From Lachnospiraceae bacterium (GTDB lineage: Bacteria; Bacillota; Clostridia; Lachnospirales; Lachnospiraceae), in assembly GCA_910574195.1 (NCBI GenBank), contig CAJTBF010000009.1, positions 1-64,000 on the forward strand: a stretch of 64,000 bases of DNA, read 5' to 3'. Below, in pieces: positions 34,349 through 44,258 of the stretch. Positions within the stretch are counted from its first letter, which is position 1. The number at the start of each line of letters is the position of its first letter. Under the pieces are notes generated by a model. The model was not told where the DNA came from, did no database searches, and saw only the letters and a program-made list of their open reading frames with translations. Both the position numbers and the translations under genes were made by a program.

Positions 34349-35407
34349 TTACTGAAAACGGTAAATTTTCCGGGCTAACCGGTAACCGCCGATGGTTAAT
34401 TTCCCGCCCAGCTGTCCGGGAAGATAGGTCAGGCCGCTTAAAGTAGAGCAGCGAAGCCGATAATACAGTGGCCGGTCATAGTCCCGGATCTGCTTCCACA
34501 TGGTTTCCCGTTTCTTTTGCGCTTCTACGGTTGCGATCAGTAAAAGATGGATGGAGGAAATGGACAGCATAATCGAAATATTCCGAACCATATATTCGGC
34601 AAGTCGCGGATAAATCTGTTTTACTTCTTTTAAATCTACGGCTTCTGCCACAAGCTGGGTAACCCGGATTTGCTGATCGATCCGTTTCATCAGAACTTTT
34701 TCATTGACAGACTGGTCTTCTCTGCCGATATAGTAATGATATAAGTCAAGATCCATATAATAAATGTGTCTGACGTAGGGAAGCGGCTGATAGGCGAACA
34801 GGTTGTCCACATAAAAAGTATGTTCCGGCAGATGCACCTTTGACTGCCGAAGAATTTCTGTGCGGAATATCAGCGCATGCATTACAAGATACTGGGAAGG
34901 GTGGAATCTTCCGATCTGATTCCAATTGCAGAGAACATCTTTCGGAAAAACATTCTGATATCGAATCGTGTGTGCAATTCCTTCGTCAAAGTGGTCGTAA
35001 ATATAGTTGCAGACAATCAGGTCCGGAACAGAAAACGGGGAAGGAACAGGCGCCTGTTTTTCTGTGAGAACCGGTCTGCAGAATGCTTTGATCTGTGAGA
35101 GAAGTGTCAGACAAGCTTCCGAATCCAGCCAGTCGTCAGAATCTACCACTTTGAAGAACAGTCCCGATGCCAGTTCGATCCCTTTATTCACACCGGAACC
35201 ATGCCCGCCGTTTTCTTTATGTATTACTTTTATCATATCAGGATAAGCAGCGGCATATTGATCTGCAATTTCTGCGGTACGGTCTGTGGAACCGTCGTCA
35301 ATTAGAATGATCTCCACATCCGGGCCGCCGACAAGCAAAGAGTTGATACAGCGTTTCATATAATCCTGTGAGTTATAACAGGGAACGGTAAATGTAAGGT
35401 ATTTCAT
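34349..35407 (-). CDS. family 2 glycosyltransferase
   Basis: 352 aa from ATG 35407 with AAAGGA upstream; an in-frame ATG at 35428 lacks a site. The GT-A fold is clear: FTVPCYNSQDYMKRCINSLL, VEIILIDDGSTDRTAEIADQ, and the DxD-like KVVDSDDWLD. The C-terminal part is helical without TM segments. It transfers a sugar to an unknown acceptor, probably a lipid or cell-wall glycan. It is the first gene of a three-gene minus-strand operon. Confidence 0.9.
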   Translation of the reverse strand: MKYLTFTVPCYNSQDYMKRCINSLLVGGPDVEIILIDDGSTDRTAEIADQYAAAYPDMIKVIHKENGGHGSGVNKGIELASGLFFKVVDSDDWLDSEACLTLLSQIKAFCRPVLTEKQAPVPSPFSVPDLIVCNYIYDHFDEGIAHTIRYQNVFPKDVLCNWNQIGRFHPSQYLVMHALIFRTEILRQSKVHLPEHTFYVDNLFAYQPLPYVRHIYYMDLDLYHYYIGREDQSVNEKVLMKRIDQQIRVTQLVAEAVDLKEVKQIYPRLAEYMVRNISIMLSISSIHLLLIATVEAQKKRETMWKQIRDYDRPLYYRLRCSTLSGLTYLPGQLGGKLTIGGYRLARKIYRFQ

Positions 35408-35468
35408 GATTCTCAATCCTTTCTCCAAGTGTATATCCCGGTTCGGGCATGATTCTATCTTAAGACAG

Positions 35469-35502
35469 GATTCTTAAGAACATACAAAGGAGATTCTTAA
35501 GA
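35469..35502. promoter_or_regulatory. two TCTTAAGAATC boxes upstream of the glycosyltransferase
   Basis: GATTCTTAAGA occurs at 35469-35479 and 35492-35502 (23-bp spacing). The minus-strand core TTAAGAAT is shared with the boxes at 52399 and 52765. Direct repeats of this size fit an OmpR-type response regulator. Confidence 0.45.
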
Positions 35503-35607
35503 TATGGAAAAGGACTTTCTAAAGATAAAATAAAGGAAAAGAAATGAAAAATATTTTGAAAATTTATGCAACAATCGACAGGTATTTTTACTCTTATAGA
35601 CAGAATA

Positions 35608-35637
35608 CTGTTACGGAATGCACTTGTGCCGTAGCAG
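35608..35637 (+). repeat. hairpin upstream of the ECF sigma gene
   Basis: CTGTTACGG (35608-35616) pairs with CCGTAGCAG (35629-35637) with one G-T pair, and inner CAC/GTG. It sits in the 241-bp divergent intergenic region, about 30 bp before the sigma gene's start codon, and could affect its translation. Confidence 0.55.
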
Positions 35638-35669
35638 TAGCAGCATAGGAATGGAAGGAGGGGGTATGT

Positions 35670-36188
35670 ATGAGTACACAGCCGCAGGATTTCGAATTAG
35701 TATTGGTAAAAAAAGCGCGTCGTGGAGATATAAAGGCATTTTCAGAATTATATGCCCGCATTTATAAAGATCTGTACAGATTTGCACTCTATACAATGAA
35801 ACATCCACAGGATGCGGAAGATGTGGTAAGTGAAACGGTGATCGCTGCATATGAGAATTTGCCAAAGTTAAAAAAAGAAGGATCGTTTCGAAATTGGATG
35901 TTCACGATTTTGGCAAATCAGTGTCGGAAAAAATGGAAAACAGGATATCAGACGGAAGAGCTTTCGGAGGATTCTGCTGTTACGGAACCAGATCATGTAG
36001 AGAAATATGACGTTCACAGGGCATGGATGTTGTTGGATGCGCTGGATCGTATTATTGTGAACTGCTCTGTTTTGGAGGGATACCCCAGTGAGGAAATCGG
36101 CAGAATGCTGGAGATGAACCCGGCAACGGTTCGATCAAGAAAAGCCCGAGCATTGGAAAAACTGCGGCAGATATTAGTGTGCGGCTGA
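35670..36188 (+). CDS. ECF-type RNA polymerase sigma factor
   Basis: 172 aa. Region 2 has HPQDAEDVVSETVIAAYENL; region 4 has LDRIIVNCSVLEGYPSEEIG and MNPATVRSRKARALEKLRQI. GGAGGGGG precedes ATG. Region 4 departs somewhat from the usual 'YSYEEIA' form. The next gene starts 30 nt downstream and encodes a membrane protein with a cytoplasmic N-terminus, the typical place for an anti-sigma factor. It likely answers envelope stress. Confidence 0.9.
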   Translation: MSTQPQDFELVLVKKARRGDIKAFSELYARIYKDLYRFALYTMKHPQDAEDVVSETVIAAYENLPKLKKEGSFRNWMFTILANQCRKKWKTGYQTEELSEDSAVTEPDHVEKYDVHRAWMLLDALDRIIVNCSVLEGYPSEEIGRMLEMNPATVRSRKARALEKLRQILVCG

Positions 36189-36218
36189 ATAATTACCACA
36201 GGAAAGGGGATAGCAGGC

Positions 36219-38279
36219 ATGGATGAGAAAGAGTTGAAGAAGATGATAGAAAAACAAACGGAAGAAATGTCTGTTCCGAAGTCATTGGAACCGGCACAGA
36301 TTGAAAAGATGCTGCAGGAAAAGGGAAAAAGGAAACAAAAAAGCGCCTATGGGAAAATTGCTGTTTTGGCTGCCTGCGGGGTTCTGGTGATTGGCCTCGC
36401 ATCAGTGGGAGGGATGTTTGGAGGAATTTTTGGTAATTCTGATAATACTCTTACGGAAACCAGTATGGATCGTGCACAAAGCACAGCAGCAGAGAGCGCG
36501 GAAGAAGCCGGGAGAGATGTCGATTCGTCCGCCGGCGGAGGAAAAGGGGAATTGGAAGTAAAGCCGATCCGGGCAGCAAAAGATTATGATGAAATTTATG
36601 ATTACCTGGAAGCGGTGTATGAAAAAAAACAGGAACAGGAGATTATCTATGAGTCCTCGGAAAGAAAGAGTATGTTATCGGATGGAGTAGATACCGGGGC
36701 GGCAATGGAAGAAAGCGCCGTTGCGATGGATGCGGATATGGCGGCTCCTGCCGAAAGTGGCTCCGGATCATATTCAGATACCAATGTCCGGGAGGAAGGC
36801 ATTGGGGAGGCGGATATTGTAAAAACAGACGGAAAGAATCTTTACATTGTGAATAACCGGAAAATACAGATTGTGGGAATCGAAGAAGAAGAGATGGACC
36901 CTTTGGGGACGATCCGATTGGGAGAAGAAACTTCGATTTCGGAAATTTATGTGAAGGATGACCGGCTGGTTGTACTGTATACGTATTCTGATTTTATAGA
37001 TCAGGCCGATGTGGATCAGGGAGAGTATGGCGGTTATTACAGGGATTTTACAGTTGCAGAAACCTTTGATGTGAGTAAACCGCAAAAACCAAAATCTATG
37101 GGGAAGATTTCTCAGAGTGGAAGCTATCATACAATGCGTGCAGCAGGAGATTATATCTATCTGTTCAGCGATTTTTATGTAGATCTTTATAGTGCAAAAC
37201 CAGCCATGAAGCGCTACATTCCGGAAGTACAGGGAGAACGGATTGCCAGCAGTGATATTTTAATGCCCTGGGGAACAGAAGGAAATAAGTATACGGTGGT
37301 GTCTGCATTTTCTATGAAAGATCCGGGAAAAAAGACGGACAGTAAAGCAATTTTTGGAAACGCAGGAATGTGTTATGTCAGCGGCAGCAATATTTATGTC
37401 AGCGAGGAAAAGTGGGAATCGGGACAGACGGAGCAAACCAGTATCCGAAAAGTTTCTTATCAGGACGGAAAGCTGGAAGCGGTAGGGCAGGTTCTGGTGG
37501 ACGGAACGCTGCATGATTCTTTTTGTATCGATGAGTATGAAGGCAATCTGCGTCTGGTTGTTACAGTGCGGGCAGTGGAACAAGTAAGGGAACCGGGAAT
37601 TCTCCCCTTAGCCGACCGGGAAGAAGAAACACAAACGGACAGTAATTCTCTGTATATACTGGATGAAAACTTAAAAGAACTGGCAAGGATCGAAGGATTG
37701 GCGCCGGATGAACGGATTTATTCTGCACGGCTTATGGGGGATGCGGGCTACTTTGTAACTTATCGGGAAATGGATCCCTTGTTTTCTGTGGATTTATCGG
37801 ATCCGAAAAATCCCGAGATCATTGGAAAACTAAAGATTCCGGGGTTTTCAGAGTATCTTCACCCCTATGGGGAAGGACTGCTTTTGGGGATTGGTATGGA
37901 AGTCGATGAAACAGGAACTACAACCCAGGGAGTAAAACTGTCCATGTTTGATATTTCCGATCCGGCAAACGTGGAGGAAGTGCAGAAGTACGTACTGGAA
38001 AATACGTATTCTACGGATGTAGCTTATAATTATAAAGCGGCGTTTGTAGATCCGGGAAAGAATCTGATCGGATTTGCTGCGTATGGAGATGAGATGAAAT
38101 ATTATATTTTCTCATATGAAGAGGATGGATTTATGGTTCATCTTGAGCGGGATCTGACAGGATTTTCGTCAGATGTGAGGATATTGTATTCTGATGACAG
38201 ATTGTATCTTGTATCGGGAAATACGGTGGAATCTTATGATATGAAGTCCTTTGAGAAAATAGACGATATTGTATTATAG
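36219..38279 (+). CDS. membrane-anchored beta-propeller protein (putative anti-sigma/sensor)
   Basis: 686 aa. The cytoplasmic N-terminus (~50 aa) is short and helical. It is followed by a TM helix (IAVLAACGVLVIGLASVGGM, ~res 46-65), a low-complexity Ser/Glu linker and a large exported Beta_propel domain starting at NVREEGIGEADIVKTDGKNL. That domain is found in secreted proteins of Firmicutes and archaea. Coupling to the ECF sigma gene suggests that the N-terminus binds the sigma factor while the propeller senses outside conditions. That role is inference. Confidence 0.82.
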   Translation: MDEKELKKMIEKQTEEMSVPKSLEPAQIEKMLQEKGKRKQKSAYGKIAVLAACGVLVIGLASVGGMFGGIFGNSDNTLTETSMDRAQSTAAESAEEAGRDVDSSAGGGKGELEVKPIRAAKDYDEIYDYLEAVYEKKQEQEIIYESSERKSMLSDGVDTGAAMEESAVAMDADMAAPAESGSGSYSDTNVREEGIGEADIVKTDGKNLYIVNNRKIQIVGIEEEEMDPLGTIRLGEETSISEIYVKDDRLVVLYTYSDFIDQADVDQGEYGGYYRDFTVAETFDVSKPQKPKSMGKISQSGSYHTMRAAGDYIYLFSDFYVDLYSAKPAMKRYIPEVQGERIASSDILMPWGTEGNKYTVVSAFSMKDPGKKTDSKAIFGNAGMCYVSGSNIYVSEEKWESGQTEQTSIRKVSYQDGKLEAVGQVLVDGTLHDSFCIDEYEGNLRLVVTVRAVEQVREPGILPLADREEETQTDSNSLYILDENLKELARIEGLAPDERIYSARLMGDAGYFVTYREMDPLFSVDLSDPKNPEIIGKLKIPGFSEYLHPYGEGLLLGIGMEVDETGTTTQGVKLSMFDISDPANVEEVQKYVLENTYSTDVAYNYKAAFVDPGKNLIGFAAYGDEMKYYIFSYEEDGFMVHLERDLTGFSSDVRILYSDDRLYLVSGNTVESYDMKSFEKIDDIVL

Positions 38280-38433
38280 ACAAAGAGGAAAGCTCTGTTT
38301 TACAGGGTGGAAAAACGAAAAGGCCTGTGCTATAATGCGTTCATGTAAGAAAAAGGAACAATCTGGAAGAATTCCATTCCTGCGGGGGGGGGAGGAAGAA
38401 ACTGCCGGAACGGAATCAGGATGGGAGAGCAGG

Positions 38434-39210
38434 ATGATATTTGACACACATGCACATTATGATGATATACAATTTGATCCCGATCGGGAAGAACTTCTTG
38501 CTCAAATGAGAGCGGAAGGAGTCGGTACGATTGTCAATGCCAGTGCGACGGTTGCTTCCTGGGAGAAAATACGGGAGCTTACCCGCCGTTATCCGTTTTT
38601 GTATGGAATGATCGGAGTGCATCCGGATGAGGTAGGGGATTTGGATGAAGAAACATTTTCCCGGATGGAACGTCTGCTGCTTGAGGAAGAAAAAATAGTA
38701 GCGGTCGGGGAAATTGGTCTGGATTATTACTGGGATAAAGAAAGTCATGTCATACAGAAACAGTGGTTTATCCGTCAATTAGAACTGGCGAAGAGAACAA
38801 ATTATCCGGTGAATATTCATAGCCGGGAAGCGGCCGCGGATACTATGGACATTCTGAGAAAGTATGGCCGGGGAATGAAAGCGATTATACATTGCTACTC
38901 CTATTCCCGTGAAATGGCGGAGGAATATGTGAGAATGGGATATCTGATCGGAGTCGGCGGCGTGGCAACATTTAAAAACGCGAGAAAGTTGAAAGAAGTG
39001 ATACAGGCAGTTCCGCTTTCTCATATTGTACTGGAGACGGATTGCCCGTATCTGGCGCCGGAACCGTATCGCGGGAAAAGAAATTCTTCTCTGTATCTGT
39101 CATATGTTGCGCAGGCGATTGCGGAACTGAAAGGGATTTCACCGGAAGAGGTGATAAAAGTAACGGAAGAGAATGCGATGGCGTTCTATGCCATCCGGCG
39201 GAGGGGATGA
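38434..39210 (+). CDS. tatD: TatD-family metal-dependent DNase
   Basis: 258 aa from ATG 38434 with GGGAG upstream. The frame is open from 38269 but that part is non-homologous. TIM-barrel metal ligands are visible: FDTHAHYDD, the Glu in VGEIGLDYYW, NIHSREA, IIHCYSY and LETDCPYLAP. TatD enzymes are 3'-5' exonucleases/deoxyribonucleases. Gene order tatD-rsmA is common in Firmicutes, which supports this assignment. Confidence 0.93.
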   Translation: MIFDTHAHYDDIQFDPDREELLAQMRAEGVGTIVNASATVASWEKIRELTRRYPFLYGMIGVHPDEVGDLDEETFSRMERLLLEEEKIVAVGEIGLDYYWDKESHVIQKQWFIRQLELAKRTNYPVNIHSREAAADTMDILRKYGRGMKAIIHCYSYSREMAEEYVRMGYLIGVGGVATFKNARKLKEVIQAVPLSHIVLETDCPYLAPEPYRGKRNSSLYLSYVAQAIAELKGISPEEVIKVTEENAMAFYAIRRRG

Positions 39211-39299
39211 CAGAGAAAAATTTTCCAATATCAAATCCGAAATAGAAAAGTTTTCTGGTATTGGATTTTGTATATATATGATTGAAACGGAGGAAGAAG

Positions 39300-40193
39300 A
39301 TGAAAGAGCCAATACTTGGCAATCCGCAGAATACCATTCGAATCCTGCAGAAGTATCAATTTACATTTCAAAAGAAATATGGGCAGAATTTTCTGATTGA
39401 TACACATGTGTTGGATAAAATTATCCGGTCAGCGGAAATCGGGAAAGAGGATATGGTACTTGAAATCGGTCCGGGAATCGGAACGATGACACAATATCTT
39501 GCCTGTTCTGCCAGAAAAGTGGTGGCGGTTGAGATTGACGCGGAATTAATACCAATTCTGGAGGATACTTTACAGGAGTACGACAATGTGCGGATTATAC
39601 AGGCAGATATTTTAAAAGTAGATCTTGTAAAATTGGTAGAAGAAGAAAATGAAGGACGTCCCATAAAGGTGGTGGCAAATCTTCCTTATTACATTACGAC
39701 ACCGATTATTATGGGACTTTTTGAGAATCATGTACCGGTGAAAAGTATCACCGTCATGGTGCAGAAAGAAGTGGCCGATCGGATGCAGACAGGACCGGGG
39801 ACAAAGGATTACGGCGCCTTGTCTTTGGCGGTACAGTATTATGCAAAGCCTTATCTTGTGGCGAATGTACCGCCCAATTGTTTCATGCCCCGGCCGAAAG
39901 TCGGTTCCGCAGTGATTCGGCTGGAACGCCATGAGAGTTTACCGGTTTCGGTGAAGGAAGAAAAACTGCTTTTTCAGATTATCCGGGCATCCTTCAATCA
40001 ACGGCGGAAAACACTGGCCAATGGATTGAAGAATGCGGCGGAATTAAACTTCTCAAAAGAGGAGATTGAAACAGCCATTGCAAAGCTTGGAAAACCGGCC
40101 GGAGTAAGAGGAGAGACCTTGTCGCTGGAAGAATTTGCCCGCCTGAGCGATTTCCTATGGGAAAGTGACAAGGCATCCGGGAAAAATGAATAA
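39300..40193 (+). CDS. rsmA: 16S rRNA (A1518/A1519) dimethyltransferase
   Basis: 297 aa from ATG 39300 with GGAGG upstream. It dimethylates two adenosines in the 3' end of 16S rRNA during ribosome biogenesis. It shows KKYGQNFLIDTHVL, SAM motif LEIGPGIGTMTQYL, the catalytic motif NLPYYITTPI, and the C-terminal FNQRRKTLANGLK. The length is normal for RsmA/KsgA and much longer than Erm methylases, and the tatD context fits RsmA. Confidence 0.96.
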   Translation: MKEPILGNPQNTIRILQKYQFTFQKKYGQNFLIDTHVLDKIIRSAEIGKEDMVLEIGPGIGTMTQYLACSARKVVAVEIDAELIPILEDTLQEYDNVRIIQADILKVDLVKLVEEENEGRPIKVVANLPYYITTPIIMGLFENHVPVKSITVMVQKEVADRMQTGPGTKDYGALSLAVQYYAKPYLVANVPPNCFMPRPKVGSAVIRLERHESLPVSVKEEKLLFQIIRASFNQRRKTLANGLKNAAELNFSKEEIETAIAKLGKPAGVRGETLSLEEFARLSDFLWESDKASGKNE

Positions 40194-40207
40194 AAATATT
40201 TCGTCGG

Positions 40208-41521
40208 TTATTCCAGCGTTGCATCCTGCAATTTATCAAAGGCGGCCATACATTCATCTACAGAAGCACCGTTTAACAGTTCCCGTACGATCAGACAGGT
40301 GTTTCCCCATTGTTCCACTTTCATGCCGGCATTAGACCCCAGGACATAGATACCTTCCTCAATTCTGTCATTCAGTGGTTTCAGAGCCGGGACACATTCT
40401 ACGGATACATTTTTAGAAGGGGAAATAACCCGATTGTTTTCGGAATACACCTGCAGGGCCTTGTCGGAGACTATGATATCCAGAACACGGGCAGCGTCTT
40501 CGGCATGTTCCGCTTCTGCGCCAACGCCGAAACCGGTCATTGGCATTACGGGCATCTGTCCTCGATGGCTGGGGAAACCAATAACCTGCATTTCAAAATC
40601 TGTTTTTCCATAGGCAGTTTCTGTATTTGCAGCTCCCCAGTAAGCCATGACAATCGGAGTCTTCCCTGCAAGGAAGTCCTCTCCTTCCGTTTCGATTGCT
40701 TCCCCGGTACGGGCTTTCTCTACATCAATGTACCCCAGATCAATCAGTTTCTGAAGGAACTCGAAACCGGGCCGCATATAGTCACTGTATCTGGTCTCCC
40801 CACTGTTGAGTGCCGCGATCTCTGCCTCTATATTTCCATCGTTATACAGATCTGCGTAAGCCTGGGCAAAGACAAAGTTCTCCAGCCACCAGCGGTTAGC
40901 GCCGACGGGCGTTTGAATTCCATTTTCCTTGAATATACGGCAGCATTCCAGGAATTCTTCCGGTGTTTCCGGTAATTTGAGGCGGTATAGATCGAACATT
41001 TCTTTATTGATGAACAGACCATAGGCAACGACTTCCTGGGGAATTGCCACCAGCTTTCCGTCCACCGTGTTGGCTGTCCGGATGATCTCCCGCAGATTTT
41101 TTGCGCTGTCCAGTCCGGAAAGATCCATCAGTTTTCCTTCCGCTCCCAGTGCTAAAAGGGTATCCGGGTTAAGCAGGTACAGATCATCCATATTATTGCG
41201 CGCTCGCTCCAGAGTAACGTCATCGTACGTTTTATCCTGATAGTTTTCTGCGGTATAAGTCGTGTAGGCTATGGTGATTCCCAATTCTTCCTCTGCCATT
41301 GCAATCGTTAGATCTGAGGCGCTTCTTGCAGTATTTTTGGCATCCGGATCTGTCTTTTCCATGGGACTGAACAGATTAATTACCGGTTTGTTGTCTTCTT
41401 CCTGAGGGATTAGATTGGTGCCTTCTTCTTTGCTCTGGCAAGAAGTCATCAATAAAAGAAGGAATCCTGACAGGCAGAGCGGCATCCATTTTTGCAGTAT
41501 CCTTTTTTTATATCTTTTCAT
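40208..41521 (-). CDS. extracellular solute-binding lipoprotein (family 1-like)
   Basis: 437 aa. A lipoprotein signal with lipobox LMTSC is followed by a periplasmic-binding fold of the sugar-binding (SBP_bac_1) type, e.g. GLFINKEMFDLYRLKLPETP and AYWGAANTETAYG. No ABC permease genes are adjacent. Instead, its ATG overlaps the stop of a hybrid histidine kinase (ATGA), so it is likely a co-sensor for that kinase rather than a transporter part. Confidence 0.85.
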   Translation of the reverse strand: MKRYKKRILQKWMPLCLSGFLLLLMTSCQSKEEGTNLIPQEEDNKPVINLFSPMEKTDPDAKNTARSASDLTIAMAEEELGITIAYTTYTAENYQDKTYDDVTLERARNNMDDLYLLNPDTLLALGAEGKLMDLSGLDSAKNLREIIRTANTVDGKLVAIPQEVVAYGLFINKEMFDLYRLKLPETPEEFLECCRIFKENGIQTPVGANRWWLENFVFAQAYADLYNDGNIEAEIAALNSGETRYSDYMRPGFEFLQKLIDLGYIDVEKARTGEAIETEGEDFLAGKTPIVMAYWGAANTETAYGKTDFEMQVIGFPSHRGQMPVMPMTGFGVGAEAEHAEDAARVLDIIVSDKALQVYSENNRVISPSKNVSVECVPALKPLNDRIEEGIYVLGSNAGMKVEQWGNTCLIVRELLNGASVDECMAAFDKLQDATLE

Positions 41522-44097
41522 GACTCTTCCTTTCTATTGGCGTATTGTTTGATTACTTTCTTTAAGAGTTCCATGTCCAAAGGTTTTGCTATATGGGCGT
41601 TCATACCGGCATCCAGGGCCGCTTTTTCATCTTCGGCAAAGGCGTTTGCAGTCATGGCAATAATGGGGATCCGTTTTGCGTCATCCCGTGCCAGGGAGCG
41701 GATCGTTCTGGTGGCGTCATGTCCGTTCATGACCGGCATCTGGACGTCCATCAGGATGGCATCAAACTCGTCCTCTGCAGCTTGCTGAAAGCGTTCCACT
41801 GCCAGAAGGCCGTTTTCGACAATCTCACAGGAAGCTCCTTCCATCTCCAAAACTTCGGCCAGGATTTCTGCATTAATCTCGTTATCCTCTGCAGCAAGAA
41901 ATTTCAGGCCTTCCAGATTGCCGGTGTTTTCTGCTTCGATAGGAGTCTGTTTTATTGTATCTGCCCACATTTCAGTAATCTTTTCCTGGAATGTAGAAAC
42001 AAAAAACGGTTTTAGAAGGATCCCGACATGATCAGTCGGAAGGATTTCATCGATACCTTCTGCGTCGTGCTCCGCCAGAAATAAAATACGTGCAGAGTCC
42101 GGGAGCGCTTTACGTAAGGATTTGGCAGTTTGTATACCGTCCGTATCCGGCAGTTCCCAGTCCAGCAGAACAATCTGGTAATCTTTATTGTTCCGTATCC
42201 GGGATATGGCGCCCTCGATATCAGTTACCATATCCAGGTGAACTACGGTATCTTCCATAAGAGTTCGTATATTGTCGCAACTTTCCTGATTCTTACTTAC
42301 TGTCAGAATTTGAGAAATGCCTTTCTTTTTCCAGAATCTTTGATCGGTCTGTTCTTCCGGAATACGGAGTTCCAGATCTACCCGGAAGAGAGTCCCCTGG
42401 TCTACTTCGCTGAAGACTTCAATAGTTCCGCCCATAAGTTCTACGATGCTCTTGGTAATGGCCATGCCAAGTCCTGTTCCCTGAACTTTATTTGTAGTGC
42501 TGTTTTCCGCTCTGGTAAAAGCATCGAAAATGGTTTCCAGATATGTGGGCGTCATACCATAGCCGTCGTCTTCCACTTCAATCCGGATATGCTCATACTG
42601 GTTGGAACGCTGTTTGAGACCGATAATGCGAAACCAGATATGTCCCCCTTCCGGCGTATATTTGACGGCGTTGGAGAGGAGATTGATCAGGATCTGGTTG
42701 ATTCGTGTCTCATCTCCAATCAGGTATTCGTGTCGGATACCGGTTACTTCCGGGTGGAATTCCTGTCCCTTTGCTTTGGCCATAGGCTGGATAATAGTGT
42801 CCACAGATAAGATCACATCGTTTAGTGTAAATTTTTCAAGGCTCAGTACGACTTTTCCACTTTCAATTTTGGAGACGTCTAAAATATCGTTGATCAGACT
42901 GAGAAGATGCTGACCGGAGGATGTAATCTTTTTGGTATATTCCCGTACTTTAGCCGGGTTTTCTGCATCTCTGGCAAGGAGGGCTGAAAATCCAAGTACC
43001 GCGTTCATGGGAGTACGAATGTCGTGAGACATATTGGAAAGAAATGTTGTCTTGGATTCATTGGCAATCTGTGCCGCCTGTAACGCTTCCGACAATTGCT
43101 GATTGTGGATTTTTCGTTCCAGCTCCTGCTCTTTCCGGAGTTTCCCCTGTTGTCGCTGGTTGAGGTAGTATAAAAGGATACACAGGAAGAAAGCCGCCAG
43201 CATGGAGATCACAACGAGGATGATGTTTTGATTGACAGTCTGCCCTTCCTGCTGAATGGCCTCCACAGGCACATAGCCTACCAGGAAAATAGTTCCGCCA
43301 TTCACAGACCACATATAGTTCAGAGCATTTACCTTTCGAATATCGTGATAAAATAAAATATCGTTTCCGTTTTTCAGACATTTCTTTACTTCTGCTCTGG
43401 TGTTTGTATTTCGGATATTGTTGGCGCGGTAAAAATCATCCAGATTTAGATGTCCTGCGTCCCGTTGCCCCATTCCTTTGGGTTTTAGAACGAATCGTTC
43501 GCTCCCGGCATCCATAATATATAAAGATGCCTGCCTGTTATAGAATCCGTCCGGAAGAGAACGGTCAATGGCATCATAGATATATTCGATGTAAAGTGTT
43601 CCGATCTCCTGCCCATCCCGTATGACAGGACACTTGATGGTATAAGACCAGGTTCCCATGTAATTCACATAAGACTGGGAAACCGGCAGATCCATAATGG
43701 TTCCTCCGGCGGAAAAATCCAATTCTTCTCCGGTAAACGACTCCCCGGTATTGGAAATTCCCTCTGATTTTCCGGACAGAATCAGAGACATTTTTGACAT
43801 GGTCTGATTTTTCTCATAAGTGCGGATATAGTTTTCGGGATCGTCGGTATGTGCAATTTCCTGTGCAATCAGCAGTTGGAATTCCGCTTCGTTTCGCAGG
43901 ATTGCTTCAATGGTGCTTTGGATCAGGTCCAGACTTTCACTCAGGTTCTGAATGGCGGAGGAAGACATCTCTTCGGAAATTTTCCGGGCGACGGAGGATA
44001 TGATCATTCCCCAAATACAAAAAATCAGTACAATCGAAAAAAGCAGAGTTATTCCTTTTCGGTTTTTCCATTTATTTCGTGTTGCATTCATAGGCAA
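41518..44097 (-). CDS. hybrid histidine kinase with two receiver domains
   Basis: 859 aa. It has an N-terminal TM (~16-38), an extracytoplasmic dCache-like sensor (~40-275), a second TM (~285-310), HisKA with the phospho-His in SNMSHDIRTPMNAV, HATPase_c (ILINLLSNAVKYTPEGG, GTGLGMAIT), then two receivers. REC1 keeps LLDWELPDTDG; REC2 has AAEDNEIN and ILMDVQMPVMNG. No output domain or adjacent response regulator is present. The downstream solute-binding lipoprotein probably supplies ligand information. Confidence 0.92.
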   Translation of the reverse strand: MPMNATRNKWKNRKGITLLFSIVLIFCIWGMIISSVARKISEEMSSSAIQNLSESLDLIQSTIEAILRNEAEFQLLIAQEIAHTDDPENYIRTYEKNQTMSKMSLILSGKSEGISNTGESFTGEELDFSAGGTIMDLPVSQSYVNYMGTWSYTIKCPVIRDGQEIGTLYIEYIYDAIDRSLPDGFYNRQASLYIMDAGSERFVLKPKGMGQRDAGHLNLDDFYRANNIRNTNTRAEVKKCLKNGNDILFYHDIRKVNALNYMWSVNGGTIFLVGYVPVEAIQQEGQTVNQNIILVVISMLAAFFLCILLYYLNQRQQGKLRKEQELERKIHNQQLSEALQAAQIANESKTTFLSNMSHDIRTPMNAVLGFSALLARDAENPAKVREYTKKITSSGQHLLSLINDILDVSKIESGKVVLSLEKFTLNDVILSVDTIIQPMAKAKGQEFHPEVTGIRHEYLIGDETRINQILINLLSNAVKYTPEGGHIWFRIIGLKQRSNQYEHIRIEVEDDGYGMTPTYLETIFDAFTRAENSTTNKVQGTGLGMAITKSIVELMGGTIEVFSEVDQGTLFRVDLELRIPEEQTDQRFWKKKGISQILTVSKNQESCDNIRTLMEDTVVHLDMVTDIEGAISRIRNNKDYQIVLLDWELPDTDGIQTAKSLRKALPDSARILFLAEHDAEGIDEILPTDHVGILLKPFFVSTFQEKITEMWADTIKQTPIEAENTGNLEGLKFLAAEDNEINAEILAEVLEMEGASCEIVENGLLAVERFQQAAEDEFDAILMDVQMPVMNGHDATRTIRSLARDDAKRIPIIAMTANAFAEDEKAALDAGMNAHIAKPLDMELLKKVIKQYANRKEES

Positions 44098-44258
44098 TCT
44101 CCATTCCGGCGTTTTGGACGACGGTACTTAGAATCTCTTAAGAGAGAACCCTATGGTGTATTCATAAAGGCTCCGTTCAGACTTATAGTATAGTTCTATA
44201 TTATACAATTTTCTTTATTTAGGTGTCAAGATGTCAGAGATTGATACGTGGCATGATT

